Origin: Isoetes taiwanensis
Taxonomy: Eukaryota > Streptophyta > Lycopodiopsida > Isoetales > Isoetaceae
Assembly: GCA_021234155.1 (NCBI GenBank)
Contig: JAJEKV010000005.1
Span: 26,444,620-26,508,619, forward strand
Direction of reading: 5' to 3'
Length of the DNA stretch: 64,000 nt
The position numbers and the translations under genes were made by a program. The notes beneath the pieces were generated by a model. The model worked only from the letters and a program-made list of their open reading frames with translations. It was not told where the DNA came from and ran no database searches. Below are positions 43,852 through 56,316 of this stretch, one piece after another; position 1 is the first letter of the stretch, and each line of letters opens with the position of its first letter.

Positions 43852-44732
43852 ATGAGGATAGACAGAATGGCATCAATGGGGATGATATTCTGGGCAATAG
43901 CGATGATAGCAGTAAGAGCAGGAGCAAATCCATACAGTTATGTATCTCCTCCACCTCCAGAGAAAGCAGGATGTTCTCCACCTCCAGCTCCGCCTCCGCC
44001 ACCACCAAAGGTTGAATGTCCTCCGCCTCCAGCGCTACCACCACCGCCGCCTCCTGGAGTTCCATGCGCGCCTCCAACTCCGGTGCCACCACATGGACCG
44101 CTCTTGCCACCTCCATCTCCAGTTTATACACATCCTCCATATTCTCCGTTGTCCCCTCCTCCTCCATCTCCAGTTTATACGCATCCTCCAGCTCCGGTGT
44201 ATACGCATCCTCCAACAGCTCCTCCAACTCCGGTGCATTCACATCCACCAGCGTCTCCGCCAACGCCAGTTCCTCCAACTCCGGTGTATGGGCATCCTCC
44301 AAATTCATGGTCCCCAACTTCGCCCCCAACTCCGGTGTATGGGCATCCTCCAAATTCATGGTCTCCAACTTCACCCCCAAGTGGTCCATCTCCATCAGCT
44401 CCCCCGACTTCTCCACCATCGGGGCCATCTCCAACTCCAACCCCAACTCCATCTCCAACCCCAACCCCAACCCCAACCCCATCTCCATATTCTCCCATTA
44501 CTCCCATTTCTCCCGTTGCTCCTTCAGGCCCCTCCGGTTCCCCCCCTTCCTCCCCCCCCCCTATTCCCTCCCCCACTCCCCCGGCAAACACCTTACCCCT
44601 GGCCAGAAGGGTGGCATCGCCGTTGGTGTTATCGTCGGTGTCATTGGTTGTTGCGCAATCGGTTTCTTCATCTTCAAAAAATGCATGCATAAACCTACCC
44701 CTGCTTATGCTGCTGCTTCTACTTACGCTTGA
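43852..44732 (+). CDS. Proline-rich (extensin/HRGP-like) membrane-anchored protein, with an apparent 1-base frameshift
   Basis: ATG 43852 starts MRIDRMASMGMIFWAIAMIA, a basic then hydrophobic signal peptide with likely cleavage after RAGA. The rest is a Pro-rich ectodomain: YVSPPPPEKAGCSPPPAPPP, repeats of PVYTHPP, two copies of PVYGHPPNSWSPTSPP, and TPTPTPSP stretches. Cys residues recur early. These are sites for prolyl hydroxylation and O-glycosylation in the cell wall. In the start frame the ORF ends at 44778 in a non-specific tail. One frame over (from about 44590) the text reads TPGQKGGIAVGVIVGVIGCC, continues to FFIFKKC, then HKPTPAYAAASTYA and a stop at 44732, which is a good transmembrane segment and short cytosolic tail. 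A single missing C in the run of ten at 44552-44561 would join the two. AATAAA-like signals follow near 44800. It is the best candidate for a host gene in the window. Confidence 0.7.
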
Positions 44733-46513
44733 TCCTCTTTTTAGCTATACCTTTTCTATTCTTATTGCATTCCGGTGAATTTTTTCATACTTATGATTTT
44801 AATAAACTGGGATTTGATTTCGTTGTTGCTTTTGCATCTCCAATCCCAATTCTAGAACTTAGCCGTTACTTACTTTGGCTTGCTCTACTACATTCATTGT
44901 ACAGTAAACAATGGACAGCTTTATAAAATTATTAAACATTTGTTGTACTATACACTTGAGAAGGGATTTAATTGCTTCCTCAAAATGCATGAGGGTGGAA
45001 CTTGCTCGTAGACTAATATATAATTCTAGCACGGCCAATAGGGGGCCACCCACGTGAGGCCATCCCTTTGTATGTCATTTCATACGAGGGAGAGAGAGAG
45101 AGGGGGGATGAACAAGATTTCTCATTGATTGAACAAGAGGATTTTGCTTGATGATAAAAGATCTAAAACTAACCTTGTTGCCAAGGGAGGCCTCCATCCC
45201 TCCACCTCTCTCTCCATAATAGGCGTCAAATATTGGACGTTTGTGGCATGTGGGCGCCGATGTCTTTTTAAATACACGATCGTGGATGAAGCATCTAGCC
45301 ATTAGTCACAAAAAGATCTTTAGGCAATCCCAATCTTTTGTTAAATAATTGGAGCAAGTCAAGTAGGCTAGCTGGCATTGCCTTTTGGGTTGTATCCCAC
45401 CATTGATAATGATACTTCTCCTACCCATACGACGCCAATGAATTGAAATGTATTCAAAACATTTATTGATGGTCTAATGATCCTTGTGAATAACATTGGA
45501 AACAACTATTAAATATAATAAAGCAAAACTGCATTAACTTCCCATCAATAACATTTACTATAAGAAATTTATCGTGCCAGCATTACCAAACAATGGGTTT
45601 AGTACATTCTGTTACGTCAAAACAATACTCTGGAAGGATGCTTAATTGAAAAGATGGATACGACATATTTTACTATATGGACAAATCATAAATTGAAGTT
45701 AGCATTCTAAATGGATTCAGCCTCAAGTGTATGCATATAACAATGAAATGGTACCTAGGGTGATCGATATTTTTTCTCCAATTGATACTTTTTGTCCAAT
45801 CTTAATACTTAAATAACATCTGACTACAGGAATCGATATTATTATCACATTGACCAATTGTATTGAATAACATGCTGTTGTTATGAGTTAGAGAAATCAA
45901 TATTACAATCGTATTTAACCAATGATATGAACAATATAGTTTAACCAATGATATGAACAATATAGTGTAAAAACTCTTCCAAGTATAGAAAGTACCCCAG
46001 TCAATAATAAATAAGATGGGGGCCTAGCTTTGATGTTGCCTGTAGTGTGAAGTTCCCAAGTTAAGGAAGCTTCTTAGATTACACTAGCTACCACATAATA
46101 GGGTATAAAGAAAAGTAACAGTGTTCGAGTCTATGGCATATATTAATGCTATGTAATGTTATGGCTATGTTGCACATGCAAGTGCTGATCCAAGAGCAAT
46201 TCAAGTACATATTGTCAGGGAAGGCTTGACCTTCGATATAAGAAGGTGGGCATTGCTGTGTAAATTCTTGTAGATATGAGACTGATAAAATCATGCAGCA
46301 GCACCCTTATAAATGTTGGATATGTTTATGCTCCAGGTTTACCTTCTTCGGCACCCAAGTTTAAGTAGAGGTCTACAGAGTTGGGGCAGTTATTCTGCCG
46401 GTCTCCTGAGCATAGTTTGCTTGGAGGATACCTCTAGAGAAGCATTGTCTCGATCCAAGCTTTTTCCTTTCTTGCTTCTATAGAGGTAGTTTGAAGAAAA
46501 AAAGATGTCACGA

Positions 46514-46558
46514 TTACCATACCATACCATACCATACCACCGTACCGTACCGTACCGC
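46514..46558. repeat. (CCATA)n and (CCGTA)n microsatellite
   Basis: Five units of CCATA are followed by three of CCGTA, a pentanucleotide tract whose second half looks like the first with A-to-G changes. Confidence 0.9.
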
Positions 46559-47428
46559 GCACCGCACCATGTCATATTATAATACAACATATCATAACAT
46601 GTATATATGCGTTCCATCTCCAAGGAAGTCATTAAAAGTCAATTCAATTTAAGACATCCTATCATAGCATGTCATATAACATATGTTAGCATGCCATATA
46701 TATGTCTTAACATGTGTGATCATTCTACCAAGGAGGATGATAAGATGATAAAAAAAGTCAATCCAAATTCAATGATTCCTTTAGTTGTGGAACTTCTGCT
46801 ATGCTTATCATACAAACATCATTAACTAGATCATTCTAGTAATTAAAGAGAATTGGAAAATGATTTAGTGTTAATCTAGTGACATGTGATTTGGAAGTTG
46901 TTTCTATCTAGATAGGCATCGAACCATCAATCAATAAATAGAATGCCATCCTTGACAAAGATAAACCAATAAACCTTTGATACCAATAACATATTTCGAG
47001 CATAAACTCGAAAGCACAAATACAAATAACAATAAATCTTAAATCTGCTAGATAGAATCTTCTACAGGGGTGGGAATAAGAAACAAAAGGATTCATACGT
47101 TTGTTTCTGCTATGACCTAGTCACTTTGATGTGTATGTTCTGGAATCAAGCTCAACTCAACTAGCATTTAAAACCAAAATATGATGTTGGAAGAGATATA
47201 AGATATTTTTAAAACGATAGTAATGATCCACAAGGCCCCCAAAATTGAATTAGTATGTTTTTTTTCTCAATGATTTGTTAATAAAAATCAAACATTAAAA
47301 TCAATACGTTAGTGTGTTCAAAAGTTTACAAACTATATCTAGTTATACAACTTGGTTTATCAATACAATTTGATAATGTGATAAATAAGTTTTCTTTTTT
47401 AACTTTGTATTGCAACATGATAAGTATA

Positions 47429-47640
47429 GTTGGTGTCTCTTCTTGCTTAAAATATATGATGTCTAGTGATGTTTAGTAGGTCAAGTTTAATGTCATAGTA
47501 TTTGATCACATCTATTTTCCGTGATGAATGTAGTTGGTCTCTATTATTGCTTAAAATATATGATCTCTAATAATACTTAGTATATCAAGTTTAATAACAT
47601 GGTATTTGATCACATTTATCTTTCTTGATATATTAGTATG
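47429..47640. repeat. Two-copy tandem repeat of about 104 bases
   Basis: AGTTGGT...GCTTAAAATATATGAT...TCAAGTTTAAT...GTATTTGATCACATCTATTT is found at about 47429 and again at about 47531 with roughly one change in ten bases. No coding signal. Confidence 0.7.
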
Positions 47641-48334
47641 CTAATACAAGATGACAAATAATACGTTCTATAGCAATTAATCATCACACTTTTTACGATG
47701 ATAATTTAAGTGATAAATTTGCGTGGTTTACCATAGATGGTGGATTATGTCTAATATATAATAGTTTATGCCTATGTGTTCCAATAATGTCTAATATTTA
47801 ATAGTTTATGCCTATGGGTTCCAACTCGGCACTAGGGTTTTTCATTTTGGTTCTAATTGTGGTTAATTTGTGGTTAAAATCAACATATATGTGAAGGAGA
47901 ATTGGTCTGTGCAATATTCTCAATTTTAGCAAAACTTGCATCAAACAGCTCAAGGGATTTGAACCCTGGTATTTCCATTTTCATTTACATATGCAACTTT
48001 CCAACAAAATTAGATGTATCCAAATAAATTACGGCAGCTTCACACATCTGCAGCTTAAAGAGAAAGACAAAGCATTAATTTGAAATCCCAATAGTACCCA
48101 TAATACAGAACAAACATCAAGCATTGGACTGATATTCTAGGCACCTGCTAGACTATCCACGTTAAAATTATTTTGATCAAGCACCACCATAGTTCAAGTC
48201 GTGCTCACGCTTCACAGAAAATCGTCTTAGCCTTGTTGGAGCATTTGAAAATATTCTTGAAATTACATAAAAAGAGCTCTGAACGTATTTAAATTTCTAC
48301 AAGAACCTAATAAAAGCCAATAGCAACAAGTTAA

Positions 48335-50959
48335 CACTAGAGTTGTCCCTTGATGGACCATAAATGGTTCATTTGTACAGTTCGCTTTAAAATTCATATA
48401 AAATCAACGACACAAAATTCAGTTAAACCCTTTCTATATGTTAATATATGGCAGTCATATTGCATAGAAAAAATAGTTAAAAATGCATATACCCCTAAAA
48501 TTGAAAGTTATGCTTAGGTGAATGAAGGGGGGTCAAGTCCAGTTTGCTTCATGTTTACATAATGTAAAACTGTCTCAATAAAAGGGTTTTTTTTAATTTT
48601 TTTCATTATAATGGTGTTTTTCTATACGAGATAAGGATAAATACACAAAAAACCTTCTTCCAATCCGAAGTCTAGAAAGGAAGATATAGTCAGTCAAACA
48701 TGACAGGGTCAAAACAGTTTTCTGTCTTCTGTGGACCAATAATGGTTCCCAGAAGGCTGTTTCAATTAAAATTCTACAACTTTTGCATAAAAATAATTTT
48801 TTTACTTCAAATTTGGTATATAAGTAGTTGACTAATTGCTTCATGCATAAAAAATATTTGTTGGCCTAAAATTTGAAGGTTCGACTTTGACATATAGTAA
48901 CAATTTTAAGTGACTTTTAATTGATGCTTATTTTGTTATATTTGAAGGAAATTTATTGAAATAGTATGTCATTGAAAAAATTATATATGAATGCTTGTAT
49001 GGATATGAAACCAATGAAAAAACAAGTAAAGAAAAAGAGCAAAAGGCACGACCATGATAAATCAATAAAGGTTTCTGTACCCAAGACCATTACTGGTCCA
49101 CAGGTTTATTTTAAATCAATAACTTCTTTAGCTTTAGTCGATCTCAAACTGAATTTTAGGATATCAGTATCTCATGAGCTCCTCTATCAATAACAAATAT
49201 CTATTGCTAAGTTTGGGCTAAGACTTTTAGTATTAGTTCCAAGTTATCATCAAATGTTTTCCATATTTGATCTCTAGATTTATGCCTTGAAAATGAACTT
49301 CAAACACCATATTTCAAAGCTTCCCAAAGTTAAGAAACCAATGCAAGATGAACCAAGGAAAAATATGAAAAGGTATGACTAAAGAAGATCAAGATAGACT
49401 GTTATGTCGATGCCAATTATTGGTCCACATGACCTCTCATTTAAAAGTCAAGAACATCATCATCTTAATCAATTCTTTAGAATATAGTTTATACCACATT
49501 ATCTATGATAACATTAGTTGATTAGAGAGGATTATCTATCTAAAAGGTATATCGAAGCACAAAAATTAAGTAGTTAAGAGCTACTTTGAATGTATGAGAA
49601 TGTCCACTTACACCTTTCAAAGATTATCTTATAGACGATGAGAAATCATAATATCATTGTAGGGGACAAAATGAATAAAGCGAGCGCAAATAAATAGAGA
49701 AATTTTCTCAATTCAGTTGGTTTAATCCTGGACCTATAAATAGTCCATGCTATTCAAATCTTGTATATAATATATTATTCTAACATGAAATTTGAGATAT
49801 ATATTGCCAACAAAGTTTCAAATTTACAAAAGTTATAGCCTATCATAAAAGTTGATCTACATGTACTATGGTCCTACTTAGACTACAACACTTTGGAACA
49901 GCCTCACATTGACTAAACTTATAATAGTGGAAAGTAAGTAGGTTTCTTCATTTTTTTTTTCTAATAATTTTTTTAAATGGCATTTTTTTTTATCCTATAT
50001 TATGCCATTTAAAAGGCTTATGGGAGAAATGTAGTGCAATAAGATAATATTTTAGAAAAACTAGAAAAACAGGTGCAGAAAGTCGTTTGATCTATTTAAT
50101 TATAGTCATGGCTAAACTTCGTGATATTGTTCTCCATTCATCAATAACCAGTACTACCTACATCATTGTTGAGTTTTAGACCTATAAGGATATAATCAAC
50201 GCACTTTGGAACCTTTCTTTGTGTTCATCCTATTATATTAGATCTAGATAATGCATGGTTATACCCTAGTTACACTATATTTATGTTGATAAAGTAAATT
50301 GCTATATAGAGTTAATTAGTATGCATCATTTACTATCCTTATGAGACTTATAGATAGGGTTTATTGGAGCACTTTAACCTATATTTTTATTTTGAATTCT
50401 GTACAATAATTTCTTTAGTTAATAACGATACTAATATAACATATAAACATCTAAAAAATTCCTTGGACTATAGCTTGTCTAGTTAAGGACTCATTGCCAC
50501 AAAAATTAAGTCAAAACTTGTAATAATAAGAGAGAAATAATTCTTGAACCTCATGCAGAGGTTTAAGCAAAATAGAGTTTGGCGACTTCAATTGATATCA
50601 AATGATAGCAGCCAAACATAGAAACATGCAAATCGATATGTTTTATCATAATATATCAATTAATTTCATATTTAGCAAGGTTTAGACACATTTATGCTAG
50701 AAAATTGAAGAATGCAGTTCTAAAGTGCTGTAAAAACTGCCAAATTTTCCAAAGTTTGAACAATCATACCAATACAAAGGTGAATTTAGTGGTCATGAAA
50801 TTTTCACAGGTCGTTAAGAATCAAGTGTAGACTCAAATAGTGGTGGTATATTTTAAAATTAAAATTTCTCTTGTGTGATATATGGGTTTAAGTGGTAGGG
50901 GATATGGTGGACCATTTCTGGTCCATGGACCAGAAATGGTCCCCGGAACAACTCTAGTG
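48335..50959. mobile_element. TTAA-flanked non-autonomous DNA transposon (piggyBac-like, possibly CACTA-like)
   Basis: The ends are inverted: CACTAGAGTTGT at 48335 and ACAACTCTAGTG ending at 50959. TTAA flanks both sides (48331-48334 and 50960-50963). A four-base TTAA duplication fits piggyBac-like transposons; the CACTA start fits CACTA elements, which duplicate three bases. The 2.6-kb interior is AT-rich and has no transposase frame, only short frames. A word of the form GGACCA...TGGTYC recurs inside (about 48354, 48731, 49726) and twice in the last 60 bases. Confidence 0.65.
50909..50942. repeat. 34-base perfect palindrome at the right end of the TTAA element
   Basis: GGACCATTTCTGGTCC is followed immediately by ATGGACCAGAAATGG and TCC, giving two 17-base perfect arms with no loop. 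It is 17 bases inside the right terminus and repeats the GGACCA word found at the left end. Confidence 0.95.
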
Positions 50960-50963
50960 TTAA

Positions 50964-52560
50964 CATACCATCCAGATATTTGCGACATTAAATTCGTAAC
51001 CAAATCTGCAATTTAGAAACTGCTCCTCACAATGTCGTCACATCTCTAACAAGCATGGTGAGCAAAAAAACAAAATGATCATAGAAAAATAAAGCATACC
51101 CATATGTTCACGAGTTGTACTTGTGTTGCTTTTGTGTTGCTTCCAGTCCAGACATGAACAGGGCCATGGAAAGCAATTCCGAGTGTACCACCTCCAGGGG
51201 TATTTGTATCTCCAATTTTGTAAGCTCCACTAAAGAACAAGCTTGGAGTATGAGGGCATTATTCTCCTTCCTCTGTAGAATCAATGTTTCCGTCATCCTG
51301 TCACTATAGTTAAGATCAACAGGAACATTAGAAAGATGGTCTTTATTTTTGAAATATTTCTAAAGAGAGGGATGTGGAGGGCAACAGTTTACCAGATCTG
51401 CGCCCGGGGGAAAAATACCTTTTTTGCAGCTGTCTACCCTTTGTCACTTGTGGATAGATTCTACCAGAGGTTGTGAGCTTGGCACAAAGTGCTTGCTGCT
51501 TTCCACAAGACAATCGTAAAGCATAAATATCTAGCATTATAACAGGGGGTTTCCTCTGGATTTTTTATACGCTTTTTATTAAGGTTTTTATATGATTTGA
51601 ACGATGTATTCACGTCGATGTACGAAACAGTATTTCTAGAGTGCTTCCCTTTCTCAGCCATTGATTTTGATTGAGAAGAAGAAATCGTGTGGTTTTAATT
51701 AGTGGCAGTTCCTATTTTTTACCCATGTTTCTTGCATGTAGGCCCAGGGAACATCTAGCAAAAAAAGAAAAAAATTTAGGGTTAAGGCGTGGCTTGGAGG
51801 AGTTGAAGCCTCCTACCTTTGCTTCGAATCTCTGCTTCGAATGGGTTAGTATTGTTTGCATACAAGCATTAACTGTATCAAAGATCCCTGGATAGTCTTG
51901 TGGCGCCAAATTTGTGCATGGCAAATAACTTCATACAGCCTGATTGATATATATTACGGATTTAGGGCTTCATAGATCATTGATACATCATCAAGCATTG
52001 TATCTTTGTTGGAATGGCAGATGACGATCTGACTTTGGTGCAGTATAAGACAAAATTGTATCTTCTGAACTGTTTGAGTTTAAGGCAAGCTTATTGACCA
52101 CGATAGTTCTTAACGTTTCGTTGAAAGAGTGGGAGTTGGACGAAAATGGTAGTAAAAAACAGTTAGAACTTATGCCAGGAAGTCTGGCCTGGAAGAGAGT
52201 GTTGCAGATTTATGTCTTGTACTGGAAGTCTTTCTGTGTTGGTATACATTTTATTGCCCATACGTATACAGAAGACGAAGCTTCTAGCTAAGCCAGTCCT
52301 TGATCTGGCAAGGATCACAGATCTGGGGACAATGTTGTAAAACACTAAGATCTTTTTACAAGAAGGAATCTTACCACATCTCCCTGTTTGCGAGGGAATG
52401 CCTATTCAAATTCCCAAACTATCCTTAGGTTAGCCTGCCATAAGTTGGCCTCTTCTAAAACAGAATTGGCTTCGTTTAATTATTTTTTGTTTTGATCCCT
52501 ATCTATTTTCCTAATACATTTATTTGAATGCAAAATATTACTTGAAATTATCGTGTGTTT
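50964..52560. other. Non-coding stretch
   Basis: No supportable gene. A minus-strand frame at 51661-51343 and a plus-strand frame at 52094-52291 (SLKEWELDENGSKKQLELMP) are short. The latter could be an upstream exon of the exon-like group that follows, but there is nothing to confirm it. Confidence 0.4.
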
Positions 52561-52565
52561 GGCAG

Positions 52566-53503
52566 CAAGGAGTTGATATATCAACAAGCTCTTCGCAGAT
52601 TTGCACATTTTACTGCATTGAGGCTATCAAATCCAGCACCACTATATGATGTAATGATGATGGCTCTAGAAGAAGAGGAAAGGCGTGGCAGATTGGTATG
52701 AATCGGATGGGTCCAAGGAAAAAATTGCAAAGGTATGTATCCTAGTTTGTTCATCTGCAGAATCCTGAATTGTTTGGAGCATGGCATTGCAGATAGGCAA
52801 GCTTCGCTCTCTTTGCACACAATGGTGCAGAAGGAAGAAAAGGTGCAGCGGCAGTTCCGTCCTAGGCATGGCTCCTGCAAACATCTCGATTTCGTGACAG
52901 ATGCTGCCAGGCCATGAGTCCTTCACAGGTGAGTGCATCCACTCTTACATTATATTACAGGGGTCCAATTCTTCTCTCTTATTTCAGTTTTGAGGTGGAA
53001 TGTTTGATTCTCTATTGCTCTAAAACAGACTTTTGCAGAGCTCATCCAAAATTGTAGCTTCTTAATTTGTCTCTCCAAAATCTTGCTTACTTCTGTGAGC
53101 ACACAGATCAATTGCAATTTGTTTGTGCAATCAGGGTGGGATGTTGTTTTGTATCGGCCCAATACAGACTTCTGCATGCCTCATCCAAAATCTAGCTCTA
53201 AAATCTGCCTACACTTCTGTAAGCCCATGTAGTCATCTCAATCATCTTCCAGGTGCAGAATTAAATTCAAACTGCTATATATGGCCACGTGATGTGCCAG
53301 TGGTGCAACATCCTTTGATTCACTGCTTTGTGGGATCACTACTCTTGCTTCATGTTCATTTGCAGGTAGAAATCGTGGAATATAGACAATGCTTCAAAGC
53401 TATGGTCACAATGGCACATTACACGCAAACAGATGTGGCAGATGATGTGCGAAAAGGATGGAAGGAACCATTGGCACCGCAGAAGAATCGTATATATGTC
53501 TAA
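52566..53503 (+). pseudogene. Exon-like blocks of an unrecognised host gene
   Basis: Three blocks have splice-like edges. Block 52566-52695 follows TTTGGCAG and ends at TTG|GTATGA. It reads KELIYQQALRRFAHFTALRL, then SNPAPLYDVMMMALEEEERR, which looks protein-like and helical. Block 52793-52928 lies between CATTGCAG and CAG|GTGAGT, but its best frame has a stop. Block 53366-53503 follows CATTTGCAG and reads VEIVEYRQCFKAMVTMAH, then DVADDVRKGWKEPLAPQKNRIYV before a TAA. I do not recognise the family. The last block ends like a true C-terminus. The intron between 52929 and 53365 contains an imperfect internal duplication (about 53000-53110 and 53130-53245). The gene may be a fragment left in repeat DNA or a real gene with a missing 5' part. 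Confidence 0.35.
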
Positions 53504-53833
53504 GACATTTTCAAGTAGATAGACCTGCATATAAGATACACACATCATCTCATTGCTTGGTCATATAACATGCAATGCATCATCTCTTTGCTTGTAAGCT
53601 GTGCAATGCATCATGTTTTTGCTTGTAAGCTTTGTGGCCGAAGATGTCTATTGTTACTACTTTTTGATTAAAAGCTTTTTTAGGATTTGGTGTCAAACAT
53701 TCAATTAGCATTTATGCCCATAAATCATTACATAGCCATTACATTCTACACTTCCAACTTAAAATTCAACTTTAAACCATTGCATTCAACGCGTTCTCCT
53801 AAGGGCCCGAAGGGCCCAAAATTTTTTTTAATA

Positions 53834-55905
53834 CAACAACCAACACATAACTAGTATTAACATTAATTAACTTGAACCATTGCATCAACATTTCTAATTT
53901 AAAATCCCCCTGAAACCCCCTTTGGTTTGGGTGCATATTCACACGGGGGGTTAAATAGGGTAGCGAGAGCCCCTAAAAACTTACAATACATGTACAAAAT
54001 TAACACCATTAAGTATACATTATGGTTTTATACTGTAAGCAAGCTATACATTTGGACAGTAAAATAATAAAATTTCCATCATGCTTGTAAGGTCAGAAAT
54101 GCATACCAAAGTGGATCGGATAACGTGATTGGGTTCAGAAGTGTGAAATTTGCAGCTACAGAATGATCAGCGGGTATCTAAAAGAGGCTGATTAATGAAA
54201 TTAGGGTTGCCCTAGCCGATTTATCCAAAAAATCAGAGCGGCAACCACAAAACAAAGAACATTAGAGAAAAAGCAAAAGGACTTACTCTGGCCGCTCCGA
54301 ATGAAGCAGGTATCAAGGAAGAGTAGAATCTGGCCGCCGCCTTGAGGGAAAGAGGCCGATTAATGATGTTAGGGTTGCCCTAGCTGATTTATCCAGGGAA
54401 TCAGAGAGGCAACTACAAACGAAGAACATTAGAGAAAAAAGCAAAAGGATTTACCTCTCTGGACATTCCGAATGAAGCAGGTATCTGCAAGGAAGAGTAG
54501 AATGTGGCCGCCGCCTTGAGGGAAAGAATGAGAGGGGAAAGAAAAATTAGGGTAAGAACACGCCGCCTTGAGCGTTCTCACGGCCCAAACGTGCTCTTCA
54601 AAATTCAATGGCCCAGATTCTTTCTTCATTTTGCCAAATGGGTTTATCTGTATGTGCCAAATTGTATACTAGGTCTGGCCTTTCTATGTAGAGTCTGGTG
54701 TTTACTTGAAACTTACCATTTGAAGGATCTTTTTTCTTTTCAGATTATTGATAAGGCTTAGCCTATATTTGAAAATGGGTTTGTCTAAAAAGGCATCCAT
54801 CAATTGCAAATGCCAAGCATCAATAGCGAATGCCAAGCATCAATTGCAAATGCCAAGCATCATGTTATCCGTTCTCATGTTTGTATGCAGGTTTAATCTA
54901 ATTCAAGATCATTGAGGTTTGTTACTTTGAGTTGAGATCACATGGCTTGGAATTTCAAGATTGTCAAAAGCGTCTTTCTCATATTGAGCAGACTAAGCTT
55001 ATATGAAGACAAAACGACTGGCCTTTGCATTTTAGATACAGTTATAAATTTTTCAATTTCTTACAAGTACTATAGTGTAAGTTCTTGCATCTAATGCCCC
55101 CTGCCTGAAAAAATGCAAAATTGAAATTGACTATGTTACTGTATAATAGGGAAATTAAGGCCCATGTTTTATAGCCGTAATTGTAAACCACCACTTTCAA
55201 TGCCCAAAAAAAAAAAGCAAACTGGATCTTGAATAAAAAAGGGTAATCAACACTCCGTGGCACATCAAATATGGTTTTGTTGAAGCCGATACTTCTTGCA
55301 TATTGGAGGTGCTAGAGAAATGGACACTATACCTATTCTAACTTATGTTGGTTCCTTCTAGCTTATTTGTTCATCTCGTGATTGAAGTGTATTTTGTGAT
55401 TGAAATATAGTTGAGTGCTATCATTTTTTCCTCTTGCTACTTCATTATATTAGACTTGGAAATCATGAAACTACAATAAAAATTGTCATGGGATGAACAC
55501 CACCATCCTCATCTACGTTTGTGATATTTAACAATTTCTTGTTATTTTTGTACTTTGGCACACGGGGGGTGACTCCGGGCAACGAGAGCTGTTGGATAGG
55601 CATATTCACCTCTTATTCCTTAATCTACACCGTACGTAAAGTTCCTCGTTTGTGGGATATGCAAGTATAACATTTGCTATACTGTATAACAAGATTCGCA
55701 AAATACTATAAGATTTCAAGCGGAATACTATATGGTGTTGATTTTATATGTGCAAAATACAATTATGAGGGCTCTCGCTACCCTACGTCACCCCCCGTGT
55801 GAATATGCACCCAAACCAAAGGGGGTTTAAGGGGGATTTTAATTTAAATGTGTTGGACCCAATGGTTGTGTTAATTAATGTCAATGGTAGTTATGTGTTG
55901 GTTGT
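53834..55905. mobile_element. Non-autonomous element with long (about 140-base) inverted arms
   Basis: 53834-53973 and 55768-55905 are inverted copies, sharing CAACCAACACATAACTA, CATTAATTAAC, CCTTTGGTTTGGGTGC, ATATTCACACGGGGGG and TAGGGTAGCGAGAGC. The 1.8-kb interior has no transposase. It holds a 168-base tandem pair (from 54185 and 54353) and a short tandem of GCAAATGCCAAGCATCAA (54800-54870). A partial third copy of the CACGGGGGGTGAC...AACGAGAGC word is at 55560. Target duplications were not identified because the outer limit of homology is gradual. Confidence 0.7.
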
Positions 55906-56170
55906 CAATGTCAATGGTTGTTATGTGTTGGTTGTTATGTGTTGGGGGATTTAATTTTTATATGTTGGATGTTAATGGTTTGTGTTGCTTAGGGACGTCC
56001 TCCCCCGTGACAAAAAATTTTAGAATTCAAACCAGAAAAAAAACTAGAATTTATTTGAGGCTTTCATCACATGTAGCTTTTGAATTTCATCACAATAAAA
56101 CAAATAGAACATAAGTAAAAGTTACCATAAAGATAGAGCAGATTGATCCCATTATTCTGAAAGTCATAAA

Positions 56171-56257
56171 GTTTGCAACACCCATACACAAACATTTTTC
56201 AACTGGAATTTAGTTTGCAACACCCATACACAAACATTTTTCAACTGGAATTTAAAA
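56171..56257. repeat. 43-base perfect tandem pair
   Basis: The unit GTTTGCAACACCCATACACA followed by AACATTTTTCAACTGGAATTTA occurs twice in a row without a difference. Confidence 0.9.
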
Positions 56258-56316
56258 GCAGCCTTTGGCCGCCATGGATTCTTGTGGTAAGAAACCAAAG
56301 TGGGAAACTTTTCTGC

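Larger units (their letters stand above)
44779..48330. other. AT-rich non-coding stretch with simple repeats
   Basis: No gene is supportable over 3.5 kb. It contains a GA microsatellite (45086-45105), a 24-base tandem pair ending AACAATATAGT (about 45920-45966), the CATAC/CGTAC tract at 46514, the approximately 104-base tandem pair at 47429 and a 38-base tandem pair at 47741-47820 (AATAGTTTATGCCTATG). Many TTAA and ATAT words and no codon bias are consistent with decayed repeats. Confidence 0.5.

Noticed and set aside
43589-44488. Minus-strand frame rich in Met, Glu and Leu
   Set aside because: It is the antisense of the proline-rich gene; CCT/CCA repeats leave the other strand open.
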